From assembly GCA_030407315.1 (NCBI GenBank), contig JALQPE010000535.1:1-64000 (forward strand): a stretch of 64,000 nucleotides of DNA, in the 5' to 3' direction. The position numbers were made by a program, and so were the translations under genes. The stretch comes from Asparagopsis taxiformis (taxonomy: Eukaryota; Rhodophyta; Florideophyceae; Bonnemaisoniales; Bonnemaisoniaceae). Below the pieces are notes generated by a model. The model was not told the DNA's origin and searched no databases. It was given only the letters and a program-made list of their open reading frames with translations. Numbering within the stretch: position 1 is the first letter of the stretch; each line of letters opens with the position of its first letter. Positions 10,071-20,270 of this stretch are shown piece after piece.

Positions 10071-10178
10071 TCATTTGTTCTAGTAAATCTCGGGGCCGAC
10101 TAGGACCCGTACTAGAGAGACTGGACGTCCGCGTCCACTTCCGAAAACACAGACGTAGTTGATTCCGATGTTGTGTAG

Positions 10179-10991
10179 ATGATGCAGGAATGTTGATGAC
10201 GGAAGGTAAGTTCCATTGAGTGCCAAGATGTGCTTTGCGAAGATATGGACTGCTGACTATGATTATTATTCATTGCAAGGTTTTTGGATCATGGTTTGTA
10301 TTGTGTGTAGGATGGATGAGAGGTACATTTGCGAGTTCTCAGGGTATGTAGCGAGGGAAACGTTGGTTTTCAATCTGACTGTTGCGATTGATTCCTATGT
10401 TGCGTAGGTGATGGAGGAATAGTGATGACGGAAGGTAAGTCACATTGGGCGCCCAGACCAGTTGTGCGAAGATGCGGAATGCTGACTACTTTTCTTGGCT
10501 ACACGATTACGTGACTTATGGTTTTTATTGTGTGCAGGATGGAACGGGTAAGGTAAGTGTGCGAGTTTTGAAAGTAAGCAGCGAGGGAAGGTTGGTTTTG
10601 AGTCTGACTGTTGCTGTTGGTCCAATATTCATTCATTAGAAGTCTATTGAGTCATGGTGTGTATTGTGTGGAGCGAAGGTAAGTGTGCGAGTTTTGAAAG
10701 TAAGCAGCGAGGGAAGGTTGGTTTCGGGTCTGACTGTTGTGGTTGATTCCGATGTTGTGTAGATGGTGCAGGAATGTTGATGACAGAAGGTAAGTTTCAC
10801 TGAGCACCAAGACTTGTTTTGCGAAGATATGGACTGCTGACTTTGATTATTCATTGCAAGGTTTTTGGATCATGGTTTGTATTGTGTGTAAGATGGATGA
10901 GAGGTAAGTAAGGAAGTTTCTAGGATATCTGTCGTGGTAAGCGTTGCTTTTGAATCTGACTGTTGGGGTTGATGTTTTGTATGTGATGCAG
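10179..10991 (+). other. Intron/micro-exon-like modules, copy 2
   Basis: Exon-like islands at 10179-10205 (27 nt), 10311-10322 (12), 10408-10434 (27), 10538-10552 (15; a nested donor would give 10), 10640-10678 (39), 10763-10789 (27) and 10893-10903 (11) are separated by ~84-105-nt intervals. Most intervals start GTAAGT (one starts GTACAT), carry CTGAC and end in AG. Most island lengths are multiples of three. After 10991 a 60-codon open stretch follows to 11176. Whether this is a transcribed micro-exon gene or a repeat that merely contains splice signals is open. Confidence 0.45.
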
Positions 10992-11604
10992 GAGTGGTGA
11001 AGCAGGAACGGCAGGACTCCAGGAGAGTAAAGAAGGGATATAGGAAGATGGGGAATGAAGCTGTGAGGTGTTTCTGGTATGTGTATATTTTGGGGCATAC
11101 GATAGAAGTGAGAGTGGGTTTCAAGTGGTGTAAGATTTTGCTGACCATGTTCGTGTTTGATGTCTTGATGATTTAATGGGCTGGGGTGGTGTCGAGGAAA
11201 GCGGGGATGGAATTGGGAAGGAGCGGATTTTTGTAATCTAGGTCGTGAGGGTTCTTGAAGTATGTGCGGATGGTAGTGCATGGCGTTCGGATGGTAGGGA
11301 GAACGCGATAGTGAGGGAGATGGGTGATCGACGATATGCTGACAGGTATTTTGTATTCTGGCTGGATACGTATTTCGTATTCTGGCTGGATACATATTCC
11401 GTATTCTGGCTGGATACGTATTTCCTATTCTAACCGGGTATTTATTTCCTATTCTGACCAGATATGTATTCCCTATTCTAGAGAGACGTATTGTATACGA
11501 GCAGTTTCCTAAATGAGAGAATAAAATACGGTCCGATATGGGCCCTGAATTTACCATCCGCTGTAATTTCTTCCCTCCCGGTTTTCGCTGATATATTGTA
11601 TACT

Positions 11605-11861
11605 GGATGTCGGGTCCTAGTATTCCGCCATATGTACTAGAGAAAGTGGATGTCGGGTCCTCGTATTCCGCCAAACGTACTAGAGAAAGTGGATGTCGGG
11701 TCCTAGTATTCCGCCATATGTACTGGAGAAAGTGGATGTCGGGTCCTAGTATTCCGCCATATGTACAGAGAAAGTGGATGTCGGGTCCTAGTATTCCGCC
11801 AAACGTACTAGAGAAAGTGGATGTCGGGTCCTAGTATTCCGCCATATGTACTAGAGAAAGT
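11605..11861 (+). repeat. 43-bp minisatellite, 6 units
   Basis: Six units of the same 43-bp repeat. Units 2 and 5 carry the ccaaacg variant, unit 3 has a ctggag change and unit 4 has a small deletion (tacagag). Confidence 0.97.
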
Positions 11862-11863
11862 GG

Positions 11864-11907
11864 ACGTCCGCATCCAAAAAAAATTTTTTTTTTTTGGACG
11901 CGGACGT
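11864..11907. repeat. Hairpin-forming inverted repeat after minisatellite, copy 2
   Basis: Same foldback as at 10026-10070, differing in the length of the A and T runs. Both copies lead into ctagtaaatctcggggccgactaggacc, which contains an inverted piece of the minisatellite unit. Confidence 0.85.
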
Positions 11908-11992
11908 TCATTTGTTCTAGTAAATCTCGGGGCCGACTAGGACCCGTACTAGAGAGACTGGACGTCCGCGCCCACTTCCGAAAACACAGACG

Positions 11993-13640
11993 CTCCCCCT
12001 TCGATCGATCAGTGTGTATCCATTGACCACCACATACCTTCACACCCCAAAATCTCCGCATCCTGCTTGTTTCCCCCTGCTATCCTCGCCGCCTAGTCTA
12101 CGACTGCCCTATATCCGAACACACTTCTCTTCACTCCTCACGTCAGCATACCTCTGCATGGCACAGACAGCATCCTATCAAGTCTTCGCCTGCTGCTCTA
12201 CCCGTTTCAGACAGTCACCACATCTAAACACCGGGACACTACTCTCCATACCGCCGTTGACTGACTCCTTTCCTCCATCTCTCCGGTCAGCAACACTCCT
12301 CTTCACACTCTCGTGACGTTCATAGACACGTTTCCGATCAATCAAATTTTGTTCGTTTTTGATGCATTATATGATACGCGCCGTTCTTTCTGATTTAGCC
12401 AATCAGCACTCATCATTTTACACCTTCATAGGTTCATGTTATAGACAGTCCAGACGTCCAATTCCAGTGATTATACTAGTGCACGTCTTCGCTGAGCGTG
12501 CAGCACTGGCCCAGCCACAGCCTCACACCACTTCCTTGCCAACAGATTGACTCTCCATCTATATATCGCTGGGTACCCTCATACATATTATAATTGTGTA
12601 TCTAACGCAATATTTCGGCTAGTAATCAAACAGTACAGTACTACTACTACTTCTGTGCCGCTGCTCTCGAGTTTGTCGATCGACCAACGGCACTGTTTTT
12701 CCGTCATCCCAGACTTGATCGCACACAGTCTTTGGCCTGCTTACAAAAGCACTTCTAGTCGTGCGCGGGCGGGCGGGCGGACAAAACTAAGCCAGGCAGC
12801 CATACCATCACTATGCATTCCACCCACCCACCCACAGTCACCAAGATACTCCGCTGGTTTCGCTTTTCACTCTACATATTTTTCTATACCACGTACTGGC
12901 CATCCCTAGCCACCCAATCAAAATCTATATTTTCTCCTCACGTGAGAAACAACATCAGATCACCCATGCAGCCATGTCCGACTAATATACGTCTCCGCGC
13001 TCCACACCAGCCCTCCAATCACAGCGCTATATGACAAACACACTCGCCACCTTGCTTGCCCTCTCACGTAATGTCCAAATTATTATTTATACACTCATAT
13101 ATCAACGAGGTCACCCTCATACATATTATATCCGTCAGTTCTCACACTATACCACCCAAATTCCTGTCGCCAACCACCTGGAAACTTCCTCAAAACCTGT
13201 ACCATCATTATCATACAGCCATATACGAACAGTTCGCCCTCATACACTTTATTCTTTCCGACACCGTCATACACTTTATACTACACACTCACTACACTTT
13301 ACCATATTGTCAGTACACAAGTAAAACAGCCTGTCCACAGACTTGATGGCACCCAAATCTCGCCCCCACGTAGTAAGTCCGTGTCGGACTTCAGTCGCAA
13401 CTGTCCCGGACTTACTCCCCTGACAATTTTCCACACCCCCATGTCCCAGTCCAACACCCTTCCAACCACCATATATCACCAACCAATTGGACTTCATCCC
13501 CGCGTATGTCGCTTTCCAGGCTACTGCACTGGATCGGACTTCAAAACGCCATGACATGCTATTAGATGATATCCCAACAGTGTGACTTGATGTGCTATGC
13601 ACCAAAATGGAATGTCATACACTTCATATGAAAGCACCAC
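11993..13640. other. Gene-free stretch, C-rich and G-poor on the plus strand
   Basis: No ORF here has recognisable protein features; the open frames are Ser/Thr/His/Pro-rich readings of biased DNA. Short motifs recur, such as ccctcatacatattata near 12570 and 13110, and catacacttta near 13230 and 13265. A gcgggcgggcgggcgg run is at ~12765-12780. Strand composition is opposite to that of 8-11.3 kb. Confidence 0.5.
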
Positions 13641-13979
13641 AGAGTGCCGCCAAGTTTAATCAACATTAACAGCTTGCATCCCTAAATATCCTTGTGGTTG
13701 GTGCCCAATCGGTAGGCAAAATACCGATACAGTGGGGTGGTCGAGAAACCATAAGTGACGGGTGCGCCGGCGGCGCTGGCACACTGTAAATACAGAGCGA
13801 ACTGTTAGCTGTAGTGTACAATTCAGTGTATCACCGGTGTCACGTGCCATGTGTTCAGTGATTGCACTGCTGTTAGAATAGATAGTCCAAAATAGTTGAG
13901 AAATAAAAGAATTGGGTAAAGTGCCCAAAATTGGAGGTCAAACACCTAGCTGTAAGCGCTTCGCCAAGTGGAATTACAC

Positions 13980-14296
13980 TAAAGTTATGCGCTGAAACAT
14001 GATCTCGAACGCATACTGAGACTGACCATTCCGATGATTATGCTCACTGACAGTTTATCCCTATTTGACGTGATCTCTAAAGCAACAGCAACTGCTGAGA
14101 AACGTTGATGATAGACCTTAAAGTAGTCCGAAATGCATATTCGTCTAGGGAAATGGAAAGAATATGCGTTATTCGGAGTGAGTTCAATCCCGCTGATACC
14201 CTTACAAAAATTGCAAAGTGCAAGATACTTGAAAACGTAATACTACTAGTAAAATTGGACCACCCAATGGAACGATGGGTAGATAGAGCGAATTAG
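13980..14296 (+). pseudogene. Ty1/copia retrotransposon RNase H remnant
   Basis: The end of a copia-type Pol polyprotein is readable. From ~13985 the frame gives LKHDLERILRL and then the TDS-SLFDVISKATATAEKR block. A one-base shift near 14104 leads into LMIDLKVVRNAY, SEFNPADTLTK and KLDHPMERWV. These are hallmark segments of copia RNase H (the D-S-L-F active-site region and the NPADxLTK motif). Reverse transcriptase, integrase, gag and recognisable LTRs are not seen nearby, so this is a degraded 3' fragment. The shift and the isolation show it is non-functional as a retrotransposon. Confidence 0.8.
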
Positions 14297-14599
14297 ATAT
14301 TGAGAAAATATTTTGCGAAGATTTGTTGAGCGAAAAAGAATTGGGAGTGTCAGAAAATCTTCAAGCTACTGTAAACAGTACGAGCTACTGCAATGAAACT
14401 TCCTGGACTAATACTCGCTGCAATAAATACTCAGACTTCATGGTAGAGATCGATCCTAAACGTCTAAGTGTCAGCAAGGGTAGAGGTTTGTGGTGTAGAG
14501 TGAAGGCGGATGGAGTATATAAAGAACTCCAGGCAGAGCCAACTCGGAGATAGAAAAAAAAGACAGAACAGCACACCCAGAAACACAATAAAGGAGCAC

Positions 14600-15420
14600 A
14601 AGCTTGTGACGCAATTTATTTCGACGACGCGGGCGCGTTCGCTGCGATTGCGTCGGGATGAATTCGCGTGCATCTATCTTAGTTAGTAAGCGAGCGTACG
14701 CGTGGTGTTTTGATTACGTGTCACGGGGCGTCGATGCGAGCGCGTGCGCGCGTACGTTGCCACGAAACCGCGAGCCCAGCGCCACATGTAGCGATTTTTA
14801 CGAATTTCCCTTTTATTTCCCTTTTTGGGTTTTTATGACGAAAGTCTTTTTCCCAAATATTTCCCTTTTTGCGTGCGAGCGAGCGGCCGCCGGCCGGCCA
14901 CGCAAGGACAGTCTGTCCTTTAGTAGTTAGCTATTAATGGTCGTTCTGCTTCGCACCTTACCAATAAACAGCCAGCATCCTCGCAGCTACGAGTTAAGCG
15001 TTCAGCGAATCGCGAGAACCGATTGCGTTGAAACGTTGCGTGCGGTTTGCTCACGATCGCCGACGTTCGCGTGCGCGCTACGCATAAACCGATCGTCGAA
15101 CTGCGTCGCACCGCGATAGCGCGCGTTGCGTCGCACGCCACTAGGCTAGGGATTTACGACCCCTGTGTGGATCGCGTTGTGCTCGAGTTTACTCGATGAC
15201 CTCATCCTGAGATCACGGCTTGCGCCGGCCCGCGAATCCGTGTTGCGATCGGTCCCTACGCGTTCCGCCGTTGTACCACCCGTTCGCCAGCGCGACCGAG
15301 CGACGCGCGAAACGCAAGTTCAACCAGCGCGTCCCGGTTCATCCCGCCCTGATACGGCTGCAATTCTAGAACTCGCTTAGCGATCGCCACCCCGGCTAGT
15401 CCTACAAAGCTCACTTCTAC
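14600..15420. other. CpG-rich segment without a recognisable gene
   Basis: The composition changes abruptly: cgcg, gcgcgcg, ggccggccggcc and many tcgcg motifs, unlike the A/T-richer DNA on both sides. The ORFs present are short and Arg/Ser-rich without family features. It lies ~300 bp after the copia remnant and could be a retroelement terminal region or CpG-rich foreign DNA. Confidence 0.4.
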
Positions 15421-16250
15421 TGGCAAATCACACGCGACCGCGTTTGCCTCGATGAGACATATTCGTGAGCGCGAGGCTCTGACCGGTTATCATCTGTTTC
15501 ACCCAAGAAACACCAATTTCCCCGACCTTTCTCAACCATACTCGTCCACTCTGGAATTAAGAGTGGAACACCAGGACGAAATCTATTAACAATTATTGGA
15601 ATTGACCAAGTAATTTCGGAAACACTAAGGCTCAGGACATGTGCACGCTCATTTGTGTGCATCCATCTAAAATCCCGTGGAAAGTCTGTCAGGATGATTG
15701 TGTAGATTTCTCATCGTAATCCGTATGGCCATCCTCTGGCCCAATCATATCACTTGATTTACGGAAGAATAGATATAACAACACGATGCATTTCCCTCGC
15801 ATTATTATTATATATAAAATATCTTTGACGTTGCTGACAATCAAGTGTGGGAAGCGCTTAAGATGGGCCTGGGCCGTGCGACGTGAACGCAAGAGATGGA
15901 TGGAGGCCATTTCCCATTGGAAAGTCGCCACAAAGTGACTGTGCTTCAGCTAGGAACCGCATCAGTGAAGGCAATTTTGTATTATATCGACCCCTTCAGG
16001 GTAATTACTTATTGCGAAGATACAACTGAAATCTGGCTCGAGACACGTGTTGCTTCGCGATGCAGACATATGTTCGATCTAGCTCATTACTATTGAGATT
16101 TGTTGCTGGTGATCATCATCATGCCCATAGGACGTCCAGGATAAACCAAACAGCCCATTTTTTGCACTCCAACAAGGCATCTCAAATCGAATCTGTGATC
16201 TTTCGAGTTGAGACTTCCCGAAATCACGATCCTCGACAGGCCTTTGGACT
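15421..16250. other. Intergenic region, nothing recognised
   Basis: About 830 bp upstream of the ferritin-like gene. Only short overlapping frames are present. Confidence 0.4.
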
Positions 16251-16264
16251 TTCTCTATATAAAC
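16251..16264 (+). promoter_or_regulatory. TATA-like element of the ferritin-like gene
   Basis: The sequence ttctctatataaac lies about 48 bp before the ATG at 16312, a fitting distance for a core promoter with a short leader. It supports that start. Confidence 0.5.
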
Positions 16265-16311
16265 CACTACCACATTCGAGAAGCCCTCAATTCCGCCTGC
16301 CGCCACACATC

Positions 16312-19300
16312 ATGGTGGCTCAAGCACCTATCCGTCCCCCGCTCCCCCGCCTCGTCTTTTCTGGTCGTTTCTACACAGACCCCTCCACAGTCAATAATGA
16401 CATCAATCATTATGACGTGGCCAACTTCCGCCCCAACTACCAGCTGCTTGAGGATGACTATGATCGCAACGGATGGTGGAATCCGGAAGGAACCGGTTCA
16501 TTCGCCCTGGTTGACTGTTCTGTAAATGCTGTCCACACCGTCCAACCACCCGCTGTTGTATCTGCCACCACTGTCAATAAGCTTCACAAACCTATTGATC
16601 CGCTTATCAACACAAAACTCATCAACAATCCATACACCGTAAATGGTAAGATCGTAGATCTTGACCCTCAAATGCAGATGGTCTCAGAAATATATGGCCT
16701 CACAGTCAATCTTCGGGCGAAAATGATGAATCTTGTCTCATAGCTGTCATGGAAAAAACAGCATTCCGCGACTTTTGGCAGTACAATGATTGTCTGTCTG
16801 GGGATGCAAATCGTTCTGCTGTGTATCAAAGTGTTCTTAAAGTGCAGCGATTCCGACCAGGCTCCTCTCTTTTTTTGCAAGAATCAGCTCCGTACATTGA
16901 ACAATCTAAGCTTGCCACTGATCCTAATGGCACCCCTTATTTTGAATGTGGTGCCCTATCTATCCGCATTCGAGTCGACAGGTATGAAACAGATGTTAAG
17001 AGCCAAAATTACAGATATGGTAATGTCACTGGCATCATTCAGCCCTGGCTCCCAGAATACCCATACCGATTTGATGCAGGTCGCAAGCTCTCTCCAATGA
17101 GTAACCCTCGTGACATACCCTCTGGTCCAGCATATGGCCATTTGCAGATACAAGGAGAAGAATCCCCTAAGTACTCCTTCTATCTGGACTTGTCAAACTC
17201 TCTGCAACGCAAGACTCCCACAGAATATGAAAACATTGGATATTTGTTGTAGTCGTTGATGGAACTGCCGGAGAAGGCTCATCTCAGTTCATCAAACTCA
17301 CTGAAATCAATTATCTTGATCCCGTTGGGAGCATGATACCAGCGGAGTTGTTGAATTTGATGTCGCAGAGGAACATATCCCAATCATCCAGAATAACCCG
17401 TTGGCTCTTGTGGCGTTTGCAGACAAAAAGTTTACGATCATACTCAAGGAAGCTGAAGATGGAATTTTCTGCCGCGCTGATCTCTATGTGCATCGCATAA
17501 ATCCTATACTCTCCGCAAATCCACATTCTTTAGATATTGTCCAGTCTGATGTGTATGCTACGAAATTCGGGACACGAATCGACGGCACGCTGCTTGTCGG
17601 ATTTGACAGTTCTGCGATGGCCACTGATGGAAGCGGGCCCGGAGGTCCACAGCCTGGTGTTCCTGTGAATATACTTACTATTAACGACAAAAACCCTACT
17701 GATCCCAACCCAGATACTTTTGTCACCAAGGTGCCTCTAGCGAATGGTATTGCATCTGTCAGAATCCATGGAGGAGATTGTTCCAATCCACGTGGTTTTA
17801 TCGACGGACAGGTCTATGGACTTCGATATTCGGCCGTAGAGGCGCCACCAGAATGTTTGTCAGATGAATCACTTTTGGAGAAATTACCGCCCATTTCGGC
17901 AGATGTGAGCAATAGCGAAAAGATCAACATTCATTTGTATGATGTATACAACATACCGGAAAAGCCCAGTTGGTTGAGTCATGTCTTACCCATTTTCAAG
18001 TTGTATGCCAACTTGTATCCCTCTATGGATCGTGTTGTTCGTTTAGACGACTATGGAAGCGTTCTAGGGAGACGGAAAGTCCTTATAGAAGCGTTCTGTG
18101 CTGAAGAAGATAACCCGCGTTACATGCCTGTCACACGCGATCTTTCAAGGAATAAGAGGGAAATGATTGTGAAATGGTTGAAGAGTGATAACGCAGATCC
18201 CCTTTATATGGATATTAATAGCAAGGTGGACCTTTACGCCGCCTTACAGACAGCAATAGAGCTGGAGCATGCAACTCTTCCACCCTATTTGACGGCTATG
18301 TTCAGCATCAAACAAGGATACAATCAGAATGTGTATGATGCACTACGTGATGTTGTGGATGAAGAAATGGCTCACTTCGCGCTGGCCTGCAATATATTGA
18401 TAGCCATTGGAGGAAGCCCTGAAATCAATAAGATTGGATTTGTGCCAAAGTACCCTGGGCCGCTACCTGGCGGACTACGACGTGGACTTATCGTTCGACT
18501 ACGTAAATTGTCTATTTCTCAGCTGAGGATGTTTATGGACATTGAAACACCAGAAGAACAAGCTTTGGCAGAGAACGGAGATGTCAACAATTCAGTGCCT
18601 GTTCAAAAAAACAGGTACACTATTGGTTATTTGTACGGGCTCATCAAAGACTCGATTACTGCTCTTTCTGAGACAGATGACGAGGGCAACAAGATTAGCT
18701 TTCCTACTGAGGGTGAACGATTTGATTATCAGGTGACAGGTCATTTCAACATTACAAAAATTACAAGTCGTGATGAAGCAATTGGGGCAATTACGTTGAT
18801 CACGGATGAAGGGGAGGGAACAGGTGTAACGAGTCCAACAGATTGTGTGATTGATCCTATAACGGGGCTGCCAGAGCTATCTCACTATTTCCGCTTCGCC
18901 GAAATTGTGAAGGGCAGAAGAATCATCTTGGACAAGGACGAGAATGGAATTGCTCGAGGCTTTTCTTATTCGGGACCGCCAATTATACTTGATGAGGATG
19001 GGGTTTACAACATGCGGGACGATCCGAATATCAAGGATTTACCAAAAGGATCGAGAGCAAGAGACCGAATGGAAGCGTTTGCGCGCATGTATCAGGCCAT
19101 GTTGAATGGACTTCACGTTGCATTCAATGGTCATCCCGAACGTCTGGAAGAGGCGGTTGGGATGATGTTCCAATTGACGATGACAGCGAAATCACTGATG
19201 GAACTCGAGGGAATTAATGAAGACGGAACGCCGAAGAAGGACGGCACGACTGTTGGAGTCACTAGACTTTATTCGCCAGAGGATATTACACATACTGATT

Positions 19301-19320
19301 TGGGCGTGACTGGGAGGTAG
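16312..19320 (+). pseudogene. VioB/RebD-type ferritin-like protein, frameshifted and MULE-interrupted
   Basis: Reading runs from ATG 16312 (MVAQAPIRPPLPRLVF) through three shifts near 16718, 17240 and 17345 into a long intact frame (17401-19320). Each shift is bridged by a single-base change into a frame that continues sensibly. The C-terminal half has two ferritin-like helix motifs, AIELEHATLPPYL and DEEMAHFALACN, matching the ferritin-like domain of VioB/RebD-type iminophenylpyruvate dimer synthases and their uncharacterised relatives. The full length of roughly 1,000 residues also suits that family. The last ~19 codons before the stop lie inside the left terminal repeat of a Mutator-like element. 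The older 3' end continues after the element (23710-23745). The substrate is unknown. The shifts may be real or assembly errors. Confidence 0.75.
19252..19260 (+). repeat. Left target-site duplication of the MULE
   Basis: gttggagtc, repeated at 23710-23718. The direct repeat is 11 bp (tgttggagtca) if the element is taken to begin at 19262. Confidence 0.85.
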
Positions 19321-20144
19321 CGCGGGGCGAGTGGACAGGTGTTGTTAGAATTCAGTACGCACTTGAAACTCTGCTTCCAGTGTACTGGGATAGTGTACGA
19401 AATCCTGGGAAATATTTTGGTATGCAAACTTGGAATGTGCCAGCGAGCCGCCGCCGCCGCCGAAGAGGAACCAGGTTTTATCATACGGCGACATTTAGAA
19501 ACAGCTGGACATTCAAACTCCGGATCACACATAACACGCCTCACAATTGTACCTCGCTCCCGCCTGCGCTGTGTGCATCACAGCATCACGCCGCCTCCCA
19601 CTTGCACACGCACGCCGCCTCGCAGCTGTACCTCGCCCCCGCCCTGTACATCACAGCTTCAAGACGCCTCACAGTTGTAACTCACCGCCGCCTGCGCTGT
19701 GTGCACCGAAGCTTCACACCGCCTCCCACTTGCACACAGCCTCGCAGCTATACCTCGCTCCCGCCTGCACTGTGTGCATAACAGATTCACACCGCCTCCC
19801 ACTTGCACACGCACACCGCCTCGCAGCTGTACCTCGCCCCCGCCCTGTACATCACAGCTTCACAACCGCCTCTCACTTGCACACAGCCTCGCAGCTTTAC
19901 CTCGCCCCCGCCTGCACTGTGTGCATCACAGCGTCACGCCGCCTCCCAATTCCACACCGCCACGCAGTTGTACGCTGCGCCCCGCCTGTCTATCTGAACC
20001 TGCCAAACACCAAGCGCACTCAGCCTGCAACACTGCTCATCCCTTGTGTCGCACCACACCTACCAACCACCTGCACCGACTGTGGTTCGCTCTGTGCTGA
20101 CAAACGGCAAAGCGTAAACTGGCTGGAAACGTTCTTGGCCGCGT
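19262..20144 (+). repeat. MULE left terminal inverted repeat
   Basis: Begins ctagactttattcgcc and ends ggccgcgt. It matches the reverse complement of 22825-23708 apart from a few one-base indels and changes. The inner half consists of ~90-bp tandem subrepeats (cagcttcacaccgcctccca, cgcagctgtacctcgcccc). The ORFs inside it (Pro/Cys/His/Ser-rich) are repeat translations, not genes. The outermost ~56 bp form the new C-terminus of the ferritin-like ORF. Confidence 0.95.
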
Positions 20145-20270
20145 GTGTCGCCTTCCACCTGCACACTATCTAAGAATATTGGCTGTTTAATTGGGAGGTG
20201 TACTCAGTTGTTTTTTGGTTATGGGTGAGTTGGCTAAAGCTTCGAACATAGGTACAAGCAATCCAGGCGA

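Larger units (their letters stand above)
8148..10155 (+). repeat. Tandem segmental duplication, copy 1 (~2.0 kb)
   Basis: This segment recurs at 10158-11992 in the same order: intron-like modules, a ~600-bp unique part, a run of tggatacgtatt-type imperfect repeats, a 43-bp minisatellite, a hairpin and a shared tail ending cgaaaacacagacg. Copy 1 is ~173 bp longer, matching its four extra minisatellite units (4 x 43 = 172). Confidence 0.9.
10158..11992 (+). repeat. Tandem segmental duplication, copy 2 (~1.84 kb)
   Basis: Second copy, adjoining copy 1 at the sequence gttgattccgatg, where it resumes the 8148 sequence. It has six rather than ten minisatellite units, scattered substitutions, and a shorter form of one micro-exon-like segment (10893-10903 versus 8880-8909 in copy 1). 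Confidence 0.9.

Noticed and set aside
10847..11674. 275-codon minus-strand ORF (and a shorter one at 9133-9546)
   Set aside because: It crosses the minisatellite and simple repeats and is open only because the repeat unit lacks stops in that frame. Repetitive RIGNTYPARI-type translation, no protein features.
12014..13346. Series of 60-120-codon ORFs on the plus strand
   Set aside because: Low-complexity Ser/Thr/Pro/His translations of C-rich DNA, with no start context, domains or continuity.
16312..17400. Introns as the explanation for the ferritin-like frame breaks
   Set aside because: Reading continues in the shifted frame within a few codons and one base suffices at each break. No GT...AG interval of intron length fits.
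19547..20173. 208-codon plus-strand ORF and its mirror at 22972-23631
   Set aside because: Both are translations of ~90-bp subrepeats inside the MULE terminal inverted repeats. They are Pro/Cys/His/Thr-rich in every frame.
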